Assembly (NCBI GenBank): GCA_944989445.1 | Contig: CALYLW010000980.1 | Span: 160,233-224,232 of the forward strand | Direction: 5' to 3' | From: Ampullaceana balthica | Taxonomy: Eukaryota > Mollusca > Gastropoda > Lymnaeidae | DNA length: 64,000 bases | In this document: in pieces, positions 1 through 11,144 of the stretch | Position numbering within the stretch: position 1 is the first letter of the stretch | Layout of the letters: each line of letters begins with the position of its first letter | Made by a program: the position numbers and the translations under genes | The notes under the pieces: generated by a model | The model's input: only the letters and a program-made list of their open reading frames with translations | Databases searched by the model: none | What the model was told of the DNA's origin: nothing

Positions 1-446
1 GTCTTTGTGGCCAAAGCCAAATGCAAGTGATCTCAAATTCAACAGAATTAAGTCATAATTTGGCCAAACACGTTTTAAAAATAATTAATCAGAATACGAA
101 TAAACAAAGATGTGCGAAGCTGTCCCTGGATGAGATCGTTAAAGTAACACACTTCACACATAGAAAAGGCGACGAAAGAGAGCAGAGAGTGTTTAAAATT
201 AGGTTCACTACTTCGCCAGGTGGCGCTCTTTACGAAGGAACGGTAACTACGGCCAAATGTGAGGACTCTGATCTGCTCGATTATTTTAAAATGTTAAAAC
301 TTGGGAAGCACAAAAAGACTCTGTCTGTGAAGGTCGGAGCCATCATTGACAGATTAAATTTTTATAGAGGTCAAGCTGATTGTGAGAGGGATGTCAAAAG
401 GAAAGCCTATTGCTACTGTCAGAATCTAGTTAATCAGAAATCATGA
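1..446 (+). CDS. DUF229 family protein, C-terminal part (partial, 5' end outside window)
   Basis: The frame is open from the first full codon at position 3 and ends at a TGA at 444-446. The encoded ~147 residues align along their whole length with the last part of the complete DUF229 gene at 40815-43787, including a C-x-C-G-Q segment at the start and a cysteine-rich end (CYCQN). This is the region after the sulfatase-like domain. The downstream flank also matches the other copy, so the two are tandem paralogues in the same orientation. No stop or frameshift is visible, so it may be functional. The molecular role of DUF229 proteins is not established; they belong to the alkaline phosphatase/sulfatase-like fold and are usually predicted to be membrane-anchored and lumenal. 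Confidence 0.8.
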   Translation, partial: LCGQSQMQVISNSTELSHNLAKHVLKIINQNTNKQRCAKLSLDEIVKVTHFTHRKGDEREQRVFKIRFTTSPGGALYEGTVTTAKCEDSDLLDYFKMLKLGKHKKTLSVKVGAIIDRLNFYRGQADCERDVKRKAYCYCQNLVNQKS

Positions 447-720
447 CGTTAATTTTTTTAAAACTGAGCGCAGTTTGTTTAACATAATAAATTGATTGTA
501 TGTCTTAAAAAAAGTGTCCAAACAATCAGAGGACGACATACCTAATATCAACGCTGTCGTAAAAATAGCTGATGACAAGGCAGATTTTTAAGGTTTTTTT
601 TATTATACAATTATTACATTCATTAAAACATTATAGTAAAGATTTACTTTTATATCAAGCTATGATTGTCAAGGTAAAAATAAACTAAACAATTTCCTAA
701 GGTAAAAAATGGAAAAAAAT
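447..720 (+). repeat. 3' flank duplicated with the DUF229 gene, with poly(A) signal
   Basis: This stretch aligns with 43788-44055 downstream of the complete DUF229 gene, with substitutions and small indels, so the duplication covered the gene end and at least 270 bp beyond. An AATAAA at 486-491, 40 bp after the stop, is conserved in the other copy at 43826-43831 and is the likely poly(A) signal. Positions 721-774 show nothing recognisable. Confidence 0.75.
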
Positions 721-830
721 CCATATAGAAAAAACTGAATAATACCCGTGATTTTAATGTGCCACAGCTTTTAATCTATACTAATAAAAGGCAAAGCCCT
801 CACTCACTGACTCACTGACTCACTGATTCA

Positions 831-3410
831 TCACTAATTCTCCAACTTCCCGTGTAGGTAGAAGCATGAAACTTTGGGAAGTTGTCGAGTAGCCTCTCGC
901 GACGAAAATTGGAGTAAAAGAATTTTTAAAATAACACTCATGGGGGCAGGGGGCCGAAAAACGTTTTTTTCCCTTATATAGCCTATATAAAATTTGAAAA
1001 TCACCAATTCTCCTATTTCCCGAGTAGGCAGGAGCATGAAACTTTGGGAAGTTGTTGAGTACAACCCGCGATGGTAACGGGAGAAAAAATATTTAAATTA
1101 TCACTTCCTGGGGGCCGGGGGCCCAAATGAAGTTTTTTCCTAATATGAGCTTTATAAAAAACTAAAAATCACTAATTCTCCTATTTCCCGTGTAGGTAGA
1201 AGCATGAAACACTAGGTAGTTGATAAGCACACTTCCGCGATGGTAACAAGCGAAAAAAATATTTAAAATAACACTTAATGGGGTCCGGGGGCCCAAATGT
1301 AGTTTTTTTCTTATATAAAAAACTGACACATCACTAATTCTCCAACTTCCCGTGTAGGTATTAGCATGAAACTTTGGGAACTGCTGAGTACACTCTCTTA
1401 ACCATATTTGGCTAATAAGAATTTTAAAATTCACACTGTTGGGGGCCCGGGGCCCAAAAACGCTTTTTTTCCTAATATGGACTATATAGAATATGAAATC
1501 ACTAATTTTCTCATTTCTCGAGTAGGCAAAAGCATGAAACTTTTGGAAGTTGTTGAGTAAAAACCAGCGATAGCGACGGGAGGAAAACAAATTAAATTAT
1601 CACTTCCTGGGGGCCGGGGGCCCAAATTAAGTTTTTTCCTTATATGAGCTATATAAAAACTAAAAATCACTAATTCTCCTATTTCCCGTGTAGGTAGAAG
1701 CATGAAACACTAGGTAGTTGATAAGCACACTTCTGCGATGGTAATAAGCGAAAAAAATATTTAAAATAACACTTAATGGGGTCCGGGGGCCCAAATGTAG
1801 TTTTTTTCTTATATAAAAAACTGACACATCACTAATTCTCCAACTTCCCGTGTAGGTATTAGCATGAAACTTTGGGAACTGCTGAGTACACTCTCTTAAC
1901 CATATTTGGCTAATAAGAATTTTAAAATTCACACTGTTGGGGGCCCGGGGCCCAAAAACGCTTTTTTTCCTAATATGGACTATATAGAATATGAAATCAC
2001 CAATTTTCTCATTTCTCGAGTAGGCAAAAGCATGAAACTTTGGGAAGTTGTTGAGTAAAAACCAGCGATAGCGACGGGAGGAAAAAAATAAATAATTTAT
2101 CACTTCCTGGGGGCCGGGGGCCCAAATGAAGTTTTTTCCTTATATGAGCTTTATAAAAACTAAAAATCACTAATTCTCCTATTTCCCGTGTAGGTAGAAG
2201 CATGAAACTTGGGGTCGTTGTTAAGTACACTTCCACGATGGTAACAGGTAAAAACAATATTTAAATTATCACTTAATGGGGGCCGGGGGCCCAAATGTAG
2301 TTTCTTCTTATATTAAAACAGACTCATCACTAATCTCGGATTTACCGCGTAGGTAGAAGCATGAAACTTTGGGAAGAGTAGTTTTAAGTACACTTTCACG
2401 ATGGTAACAGGTAAAAACAATAATTAAATTATCACTTACTGGGGGCCGGGGGACAAAATGTAGTCTTTTCTTATATTAAAACTGACTCATCACTAATTCT
2501 CGGATTTCCCGTGTATGTAGAAGCATGAAATCTTGGGAAGTTGTCAAGTAGCGTCTCTCGACGACAAATGGCGAAAAAGAATATATAAATTCAGCTTCAT
2601 GGGGGCCGGGGGCCCAAAAATCTTTTTTTCCCCTTCCATTGGCTATATAAAAATTTGAAAATCACTAATCCTTCTTTTTCCCGAGTAGGTAGAAGCATGA
2701 AACTTTGGGAAATTGTTGAGTACACTTCCGCGATGGTAACAGGTGAAAAAATATTCAAAATTTCACTTACTGGGGCCCAGGGGCCAAAATGTAGTTTTTT
2801 CCTTATATGAGTTATATAAAAATTGAAAATCACTAATTCTCCTAATTCCTGTGTAGGAAGTAGCATGAAACTTTGAGTAGTTGTTAAGTAGCATTCTGCA
2901 ATGGTAACAGGTTAAAAAACTATCTAAATTTTCACTTACTGGGGGCCGGGGGCCAAAATGTAGTTTTCTTCTTATATAAAAAAAAACTGACTCATCACTA
3001 ATTCTCCAATTTCTCGTGTTGTTAGCAGCATGAAACTTTGGAGAGGTTTTAAGTACACTTCCGCTATGGTAACAGGTGAAAAAGAATTTTGAAATTCACA
3101 CTCATGGGGGCCGGGGGCCCAAAAACGTTTTTTTTTCCTTATTCTGGCTTTATAAAAATTAAAAATCCCTTATTCTCCTATTTCCCGAGAAGGTAGAAGC
3201 ATGAAACTTTGGGTAGTTGTTGGATAACATTCTGCGATGGTAACAGGTGGAACAATTATATAAATTATTACATAAAGGGGGCCGGGGGCCGAAATGTAAT
3301 TTTTTTCTTATATGAGCTATATAAAAACTGAAAATCACCAATTCTCCTATTTCCCGTGTAGGTGGAAGCATGAAACTTTGGGCGGTTGTTGAGTACCCTC
3401 CCGCAATGGT
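831..3410 (+). repeat. ~166-bp satellite array inside Helitron A (about 16 monomers)
   Basis: Monomers contain a TCACTAATTCTCC block, CCCGTGTAGGTAGAAGC, a CGATGGTAAC block, a G/C-rich near-palindrome (GGGGGCCGGGGGCCC) and a TATATAAAA tract, recurring every 160-170 bp. Three consecutive monomers form a higher-order unit of 498 bp present about twice (compare 1162-1590 with 1660-2088). Open frames read through it are by-products of the repeat, not genes. Confidence 0.85.
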
Positions 3411-3630
3411 AGCAGACGAAAAAAAATTAAATTATCAGCTCGATAGGATCACGGGAAGTCTGTCATTTTTTTACTTTTCGTTTTTGTTTTTCTGCGGGAC
3501 TACAACAGACAGACAGACAAGACGGTGAAGTTAATATATGTATTATATTCATCATGATACATTTTGAAATCAATTTGTGTTTTGAATTTGTTTTACGCGG
3601 GTCCTCAAGGCTTACTGAAATCCTAATTTA

Positions 3631-3646
3631 CCGCAGCAAAGCGCGG
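3631..3646 (+). other. Helitron A 3' terminal hairpin
   Basis: CCGC and GCGG arms, with inner GC/GC pairs and one bulged base around an AAA loop, followed after eight bases by CTAG. In Helitrons this structure is thought to mark the transposition terminus. The same hairpin is at 7006-7021 in copy B. Confidence 0.75.
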
Positions 3647-3658
3647 GTATTTTGCTAG

Positions 3659-6600
3659 TCTATACTAATAAAAGGCAAAGCCCTCACTCACTGACTCACT
3701 CACTCATTCATCACTAATTCTCCAACTTCCCGTGTAGGTAGAAGCATGAAACTTTGGTAAGTTGTCGAGTAGCCTCTGGCGACGAAAATTGGAGTGAAAG
3801 AATTTTAAAAATAACACTCATGGGGGCCGCGGGCCCAAAAACGTTTTTTTTCCTTATATGGCCTATATAAAATTTGAAAATCACCAATTCTCCCATTTCC
3901 CGAGTAGGCAGAAGCATGAAACTTTGGGAAGCTGTTGAGTACAATCCCGCGATGGTAACGGGAGAAAAAATATTTAAATTATCACTTCCTGGGGGCCGGG
4001 GCCCCAAATTAAGTTTTTTCCTTATATGAGCTTTATAAAAACTAAAAACCACTAATTCTCCTATTTCCCGTGTAGGTAGAAGCATGAAACACTAGGTAGT
4101 TGATAAGCACAATTTCGCGATGGTAACAAGCGAAAAAAATATTTAAAATAACACTTAATGTGGTCCGTGGGCCCAAATGTAGTTTTTTTTCTTATATAAA
4201 AAACTGACTCATCACTAATTCTCCAACTTCCCGTGTAGGTATTAGCATGAAACTTTGGGAACTTGCTGAGTACACTCTCTCAACGATAATTGGCGAATAA
4301 TAATTTTAAAATTCACACTGTTGGGGGCCCGGGGCCCAAAAACGCTTTTTTTCCTAATATGGACTATATAGAATATGAAATCACTAATTTTCTCATTTCT
4401 CGAGTAGGCAAAAGCATGAAACTTTGGGAAGTTGTTGAGTACAATCCCGCGATGGTAACGGGAGAAAAAATATTTAAATTATCACTTCCTGGGGGCCGGG
4501 GCCCCAATTTAAGTTTTTTCCTTATATGAGCTTTATAAAAACTAAAAATCACTAATTCTCCTATTTCCCGTGTAGGTAGAAGCATGAAACACTAGGTAGT
4601 TGATAAGCACACTTCCGCGATGGTAACAAGCAAAAAAAATATTTAAAATAACACTTAATGGGGTCCGGGGGCCCAAATGTAGTTTTTTTCTTATATAAAA
4701 ACTTACTCATCACTAATTCTCCATCTTCCCGTGTAGGTATTAGCATGAAACTGTGGGAACTTGCTGAGTACACTCTCTCAACGATAATTGGCTAATAAGA
4801 ATTTTAAAATTCACACTGTTGGGGGCCCGGGGCCCAAAAATGCTTTTTTTCTTTATATGGACTATATAGAATATGAAATCACTAATTTTCTCATTTCTCG
4901 AGTAGGCAAAAGCATGAAACTTTGGGAAGTTGTTGAGTACAATCCCGCGATGGTAACGGGAGAAAAAATATTTAAATTATCACTTCCTGGGGGCCGGGGC
5001 CCCAATTTAAGTTTTTTCCTTATATGAGCTTTATAAAAACTAAAAATCACTAATTCTCCTATTTCCCGTGTAGGTAGAAGCATGAAACACTAGGTAGTTG
5101 ATAAGCACACTTCCGCGATGGTAACAAGCAAAAAAAATATTTAAAATAACACTTAATGGGGTCCGGGGGCCCAAATGTAGTTTTTTTCTTATATAAAAAC
5201 TTACTCATCACTAATTCTCCATCTTCCCGTGTAGGTATTAGCATGAAACTGTGGGAACTTGCTGAGTACACTCTCTCAACGATAATTGGCTAATAAGAAT
5301 TTTAAAATTCACACTGTTGGGGGCCCGGGGCCCAAAAATGCTTTTTTTCTTTATATGGACTATATAGAATATGAAATCACTAATTTTCTCATTTCTCGAG
5401 TAGGCAAAAGCATGAAACTTTGGGAAGTTGTTGAGTACAATCCCGCGATGGTAACGGGAGAAAAAATATTTAAATTATCACTTCCTGGGGGCCGGGGGCC
5501 CAAATTAAGTTTTTTCCTTATATGAGCTTTATAAAAATTAAAAATCACTAATTCTCCTATTTCCCGTGTAGGTAGAAGCATGAAACTTGGGGTAGTCGTT
5601 AAGTACACTTCCACGATGGTAACAGGCAAAAACAATATTTAAATTATCACTTAATGGGGGCCGGGGGCCCAAATGTAGTTTCTTCTTATATTAAAACAGA
5701 CTCATCACTAATTTCGGATTTACCGCGTAGGTAGAAGCATGAAACTTTGGGAAGAGTAGTTTTAAGTACACTTTCACGATGGTAACAAGTAAAAACAATA
5801 TTTAAATTATCACTTACTGGGGGCCGGGGGCCAAAATGTATTCTGTTCTTATATTAAAACTGACTCATCACTAATTCTCGGATTTCCCGTGTATGTAGAA
5901 GCATGAAACCTTGGGAAGTTGTCAAGTAGCGTCTCTCGACGACAAATGGCGAAAAAGAATGTATAAATTCAGCTTCATGGGGGCCGGGGGCCCAAAATCT
6001 TTTTTTCCCCTTCCATTGGCTATATAAAAATTTGAATATCACTAATCCTCCTATTTCCCGAGTAGGTAGAAGCATGAAACTTTGGGAAGTTGTTGAGTAC
6101 ACTTCCGCGATGGTAACAGGCGAAAAAATATTCAAAATTTCACTTACTGGGGCCCAGGGGCCAAAATGTAGTTTTTTCCTTATATGAGTTATATAAAAAT
6201 TGAAAATCACTAATTCTCCTAATTCCTGTGTAGGAAGTAGCATGAAACTTTGAGTAGTTGTTAAGTAGCATTCTGCGATGGTAACAGGTTAAAAAACTAT
6301 CTAAATTTTCACTTACTGGGGGCCGGGGGCCAAAATGTAGTTTTCTTCTTATATAAAAAAACTGACTCATCACTAATTCTCCAATTTCTCGTGTTGTTAG
6401 CAGCATGAAACTTTGGAGAGTTGTTAAGTACACTTCCGCAATGGTAACAGGTGAAAAAGAATTTTGAAATTCACACTCATGGGGGCCGGGGGCCCAAAAA
6501 CGTTTTTTTTCCTTATTCTGGCTTTATAAAAATTAAAAATCCCTTATTCTCCTATTTCCCGAGAAGGTAGAAGCATGACACTTTTGGTAGTTGTTGGATA

Positions 6601-7033
6601 ACATTCTGCGATGGTAACAGGTGGAACAATTATATAAATTATTACATAAAGGGGGCCGGGGGCCGAAATGTAATTTTTTTCTTATATGAGCTATATAAAA
6701 ACTGAAAATCACCAATTCTCCTATTTCCCGTGTAGGTGGAAGCATGAAACTTTGGGCGGTTGTTGAGTACCCTCCCGCAATGGTAGCAGACGGGAAAAAA
6801 ATTAAATTATCAGCTCGATAGGATCACGGGAAGTCTGTCATTTTTTTACTTTTCGTTTTTGATTTTCTGCGGGACTACAACAGACAGACAGACAAGACGG
6901 TGAAGTTAATATATGTATTATATCCATCATGATACATTTTGAAATCAATTTGTGTTTTGAATTTGTTTTACGCGGGTTCTCAAGGCTTACTGAAATCCTA
7001 ATTTACCGCAGCAAAGCGCGGGTATTTTGCTAG
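3659..7033 (+). mobile_element. Non-autonomous Helitron, copy B, head-to-tail with copy A
   Basis: Copy B starts TCTATACTAATAAAAGGC directly after the CTAG of copy A, with no intervening base, and ends with the hairpin at 7006-7021 and CTAG at 7030-7033, followed by T at 7034. The outer flanks A(774) and T(7034) restore the standard A|T target for the pair as a unit. Copy B is 3375 bp against 2884 bp for copy A; the difference is close to one extra 498-bp satellite unit. No transposase coding sequence is present. Confidence 0.85.
3715..6800 (+). repeat. ~166-bp satellite array inside Helitron B (about 19 monomers)
   Basis: This is the same monomer family as in copy A. The 498-bp three-monomer unit is present about three times: equivalent points fall at 4364, 4862 and 5360, and at 4290, 4788 and 5286. 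The 4290-5286 units are almost identical to each other, more alike than monomers within a unit, which indicates recent amplification by whole units. Confidence 0.85.
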
Positions 7034-7051
7034 TGCTTAAAATATACATAA

Positions 7052-7140
7052 CTAGATACGACCCGAGGCATAGCACACACCGCAGACTTGCTCATCACAG
7101 ATAGTGCAAAGAACGGGGGGATTGAGATAACGGACACAAA
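7052..7140 (-). mobile_element. Helitron 3'-end fragment (minus orientation)
   Basis: Read on the minus strand this ends with a degenerate GC hairpin and then CTAG (7052-7055 on the plus strand) followed by T. It matches the 3' end of the complete 341-bp minus-strand Helitron at 12908-13248, sharing the GCAGACTTGCTCAT and ACGGACACAAAA blocks. Homology is lost near 7140, where a Helentron-like repeat begins, so this copy is truncated. Confidence 0.65.
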
Positions 7141-7640
7141 AAGCAGCACGAAGTAATGGAGAAGTTAATAACTCCGTAAAGACAAAGTTTTTGACTATAA
7201 ATCCATTCTATATGAAACATAACTACAAGTATTGATCATGTTTAAACGCGACAAACATTTACAGACTGAAACTGCCTTAACTCCCATTTGCTGTATAACT
7301 GGGGGGGGGGCGAAAAGGTCTGGTCACCGATGGCTTGCGTGAACTCAAGCAAAGGTCACGTGATTGCAAACAACAACAGACGCTACATTGAGTTATATAG
7401 AAATAAACTAAAAATGTATTTATTTAATTACGGTACATTAGATCGATCTGAAATTTTCATACGATGCATTGTTAGGTGACACGAGTCTATGTGCAAAATT
7501 TAAGCTCGATGGCATCCCGGAAAGTGTGTGATTTTTAAAAAATATTTCCCACCCGCCGGCGAATGACAGACAGAGAAAGGACGACAGACAAGATTTCGAA
7601 GTATAAAAATGTGTATGTTTGAAAAAGACCATGTCGTCAA
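7140..7640 (-). repeat. Degenerate copy of the ~500-bp Helentron-like unit
   Basis: It contains, in order, AAAGTTTTTGACTATAAATCC, a G-run, GGTCACCGATGGCTTG, GATCGATCTGAAATTTT, ATGCATTGTTAGGT and a GACAGACAGAG tract, the same order as the units at 15181-16795. It is more diverged and its terminal GGATTTA is missing. Confidence 0.7.
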
Positions 7641-8470
7641 CATAAAACCCATTCATAATTACATTCAAATAAACAATTAAAATACGCTAGTTAGTGTTTA
7701 TATTGTTTTAATACGTTCATATGTGTTTTAACAGTATGTAAAACCATACCAATGTGTATAAAAATTAAAAGTTTAGTTTTTATTGGCCAAAATATACATG
7801 TCAACTGTTTTAGACTTTAAATGTGTTAACTGTAGATGGATGTTTGTCGGTGAATTTATCGCGTAAGCTATGAAATGTATTGTTAAGACAAATGATCCCT
7901 CTATTGTTCCTTTATCGGTGTGTTAAATAACAAACTAATGCGCAAAGTTGCACAGCATCAATTGCAAGTTAAAAAATGTTACACCCCACAAACACAGATT
8001 TTATGTTATCCTCATCAAAATTTACTGCTCGGGTATTATAAACTGCTGCATGGTGTTGGTCAGATATCTACTTGGCCATACAGCAGCGCAGCTCAAATGG
8101 AACATTGGTTGAGACTGTAAAAATTAAATTCCAACGATTTCTTGATTAGCTTCACACACAGTGAGAACACTCCAAGAATGTAAGGAAAAATTATAATTTA
8201 TGTCTGTCTAAATGTATACTAATCTGGTCTGGTGGGAATATTCTGGTCCGGTGGGGTATTTTCCCCGCGGTTTTTAGTTTTACCCAGTCACAGAAACCAC
8301 GCATATGATCTGGACAATAGGTAAATCTGGATTGTTATAATAGGATAGCGTTTGGGAAAAATTTATAAAAAAAAAGAAATTTCCAAAAAATAAAGCTTGC
8401 CCAAATTTAAGGTGTAAACAAGATGTTTTCCTTAAAGCCTCCTATTTTTCAAACATGACTCCATACTCAT
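7641..8470. other. Stretch with no recognised gene
   Basis: AT-rich sequence with no convincing coding frame. A short CTGGTCTGGTGGG...TATTCTGG segment at 8224-8260 loosely resembles 10755-10830, suggesting a shared minor repeat. Nothing else is supported. Confidence 0.6.
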
Positions 8471-8477
8471 ACACAAA

Positions 8478-8660
8478 ACAGACACACACACACACACAAC
8501 ACACACATATAAATGTATGTTCGTTGGTATCTATGTATACATGTATGTATGTATATATGTATGTGTGTATATATATGCATGTATGTCTGAATATCTGAAT
8601 GTATGTTTGTATGTAAGTATGTATGTGAGTATGTTTTTGTTTTTTATGTATGTATATCTG
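8478..8660. repeat. CA and TATG-type microsatellite tract
   Basis: An (AC)n run at 8480-8510 passes into irregular TATG/TGTATGTA repeats to about 8655. The minus-strand open frame over it is a low-complexity artefact. Confidence 0.85.
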
Positions 8661-9640
8661 CATTATTATGATTAAATTACAAACTTTATTTTGTGATATT
8701 TTTCATTTTAGAATGATCTAACAGTATCAAAGTATTTGTTAACAATATTTGTGTACCGAAAATTATGTTACATTTAATAATTATTTAACAATCCTATTTA
8801 TTGATAACAATTTCATCGTTGTTCACTAAGCTTTCCTTTGAACGTTTGTCGCAACATTGGGTTTAAATGTTAAATATTCACAATGGTCAAGAGACGGAAC
8901 GGCGTCTTCGTTAAAGTAAAATTATAATCTCAATGAGACATCTGTTCACAAACCTTAAACATGTGCAGTCATTACATGCTTACGTGCATCTTTGTGAATG
9001 TACGAACTCTTTTGATTTCAAAATAGATTTAATTGAATTATCTTATTATATTATTAAGAAAACATAAGTATAGGGCTATTTCTACTGTATTTTTAGGCCT
9101 AGCATTACTATATTATATAGTGTCTATAGAACAACTGTTGCCAAACGGCGGCTCAAGAACCACATATAGCTCTCCTTTGTTCGCTTTGCGTGTCGCAGAA
9201 AATTTATGAAAAAATATGTTACAAGGATTACTGGGAAATTTCCAAACTAGGTTTAATGACTCATGGTGATTCAATGCAACTCTCAACTATTTTTTTAATG
9301 CTAAATGGCTCTCATTTTCTACAGGTCTAGCCATCCCTGTTATAAACTAAACTTTGACGTTATGCTTTAAAAAATATTTGATTTTAATAAAAAAATATTT
9401 TCAAATACGTATGTTGTAATCAAATTCTAAAACTGAAAATAAATAGCATACACGTATATTGCCAGTGACAGTGCTACTCACTACTACCGCGAATACAGGT
9501 CAAACTTATAGTCAAGCTAAATTAGATTCTATAACTGTGACTTAAATTAAACGTTCAATACCTGGGGTTTAAACTAGGCTTAGATACATCAATTTTGTCT
9601 TATTTAATGAAAGTTCAGATCGCAAGAGATTTATTTCTTA
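8661..9640. other. Stretch with no recognised gene
   Basis: AT-rich, with no open frame resembling a protein family and no repeat shared with the rest of the window that I could see. Confidence 0.55.
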
Positions 9641-9811
9641 CACTCATCACTACTTTTTCAACTTCCAAAGTAGCTAGAAACATGAAACTTCGGGATTTGT
9701 TCAACAAAATCCTGCGATGTTTTAACGGCCATTTTAAAAAAAAATTTCTACTCACTGGGTGCCGGGGGCCATAATGTAGTTTTTGTTTCTTAATATGAAC
9801 TGTATACACAT
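9641..9811 (+). repeat. Isolated, diverged monomer of the Helitron satellite
   Basis: One unit with the order of the 775-7033 satellite: CTCATCACTA, an AACTTCC...GTAG...AAACATGAAACTT stretch, CCTGCGATG, GGTGCCGGGGGCC and AATGTAGTTTTT. It is strongly diverged and stands alone, so it probably descends from an old insertion of the same Helitron family. Confidence 0.7.
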
Positions 9812-9990
9812 TTAAAAAAATTTAATTACAGTACATTCGATCGATCTGACATTTTGACAGATCATTTTTATCGTCGGGATGAGTCTGCTTGCAAAATTTC
9901 AGTTCTCTAGCATACGGTGAAGTGGGTTAAAATTGATCCAAAGCAAACAATCAAACAGACAATCTAGCAGACATCACGAGTTATTATAAA
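9812..9990 (-). repeat. Fragment of a Helentron-like unit (subtype 2)
   Basis: It matches the end of the units at 35235-35719: ATTACAGTACAT, CGATCGATCTGA, AAAATTTCAG, AAGTGGGTTAAAA, CAGACA and CACGAGTTA. It abuts the satellite monomer directly. Confidence 0.65.
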
Positions 9991-10735
9991 GAATTTAAAA
10001 ATGATGTGCGCTACTGGAACAAACATTTCTTTTCAATGTCTTAAGACACCGCAAAGGCAAACCGAGCTACAGATAAAGGTTCGGAAATACGACAAGCAAC
10101 ATTGGGGAAGTCAAACGATTCTTCGCAAACTTTTAGTCTTGTCCTATCCGTTAACTATTTTGCAGATCAGCGTATATTCATATAGATTTTTAAAAAGGGA
10201 AAGGTGCCATGATATGTTTATTTCAAAAACAAAATGAAGATAGGCCTAAACCGTGGTTGACAGTAAATTTAAATTGTATGCGAGGAAAAAAAAACCTTCA
10301 TGCAGAATTTAATTCAATAATTAAAAAAAAATTGCCATATTCAAAATAATTAAAGATAATGTTTTGATTAATAAGCGAGGTCCACTACATAAATGTTCAC
10401 AAGCGTTTGAAAAGCTATAACTATAGTCCCTATCGCGCTTAAATTATTTTTAAAAAAATAATAAATTCACGTATTGCTTGAATTAGTCAAGTTTAACATT
10501 TAATTTTTAAAAAAAACCGGTGATTCCATATATACGTGTGTAGACTGTAACTTTAGAATAGATAAAACGTTACCTTCCAGCAAGACATCGTAATAAAAGA
10601 AATTATTTTAATAATTTTTTTATTTTGTTGTAAATAAAACATCGTTCCTAATTAAAAAATGAGTTGAACATCTCTGACAAAGCTAAAACACCAATAAAAT
10701 GTCTAAATAGTAACTCATTCGTTTTTTACTATATA
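9991..10735. other. Stretch with no recognised gene
   Basis: Homopolymer-rich AT sequence. The plus-strand frame at 10001-10237 matches nothing I recognise. The 5' LTR of the Gypsy element that follows should lie near here, but no TG...CA LTR pair could be identified. Confidence 0.5.
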
Positions 10736-10819
10736 TCCTCATGTTGTCAAAGGGGTATATTCTGGCCTGGAGGGAAATATTCTGCCCTAGGCCAGATTAT
10801 CCCGGGGACTATTCTTGTC

Positions 10820-11042
10820 AAGGGTTTAATCTGGCCTGTTACACCGGGACACTGGGTCAGGGACTGCCACACTGGGCCCAATATGACAATAGAGCAAAAC
10901 CGCGGGAGGAAAAATCGGGATAGAGACAGTTATGGATACAAAAAAGTAAATAGGGAGCCTAGATGGAAGGTAAAGGGATCTCAGAATCAGCAAGCGTATA
11001 ACAGTAGGAAAAACTATACAGAAGTAGTAGCAGGGAGGTAGT
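10820..11042 (+). pseudogene. Ty3/Gypsy family 1: gag nucleocapsid remnant
   Basis: The frame at 10664-11041 contains a zinc-knuckle-like T-P-G-H-W-V-R-D-C-H followed by an Arg/Asn/Lys-rich tail ending V-V-A-G-R before a stop. The first cysteines of the knuckle are lost to small frame errors. It lies upstream of the integrase of the same decayed element. Capsid and protease are not recognisable. The Arg-rich tail resembles in composition the gag C-termini of the family 2 elements. Confidence 0.55.
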
Positions 11043-11144
11043 GACTGGAGCGCAGAGCAAAAAACCCATAACAATCGAATCCGGTGAAAAGACACCTCAC
11101 AGAACTGAATATAAAGGCAGAGGATGTTATAAGATTACAAAGCA

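Larger units (their letters stand above)
775..3658 (+). mobile_element. Non-autonomous Helitron, copy A
   Basis: The element begins with TC (TCTATACTAATAAAAGGC) after an A at 774 and ends with CTAG at 3655-3658. An imperfect GC hairpin (CCGC/GCGG arms) lies at 3631-3646, eight bases before the end. These are the diagnostic Helitron termini: 5' TC, 3' hairpin plus CTRR, insertion between A and T, no target duplication. No Rep or helicase coding sequence is present. The interior is almost entirely a satellite of about 166-bp monomers. The next base after CTAG is the first base of copy B. Confidence 0.85.

Noticed and set aside
834..6745. Many open frames of 70-147 codons on both strands with similar proteins (MLLPTREIGELVIF type)
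   Set aside because: They recur with the 166/498-bp satellite period, occur on both strands and have no start or promoter context; they are repeat artefacts within two Helitrons.
775..7033. Search for a Rep/helicase gene in the Helitrons
   Set aside because: No helicase or HUH-type motif was seen; both elements are non-autonomous.
8442..8663. His/Tyr/Ile-rich frame
   Set aside because: Microsatellite translation.
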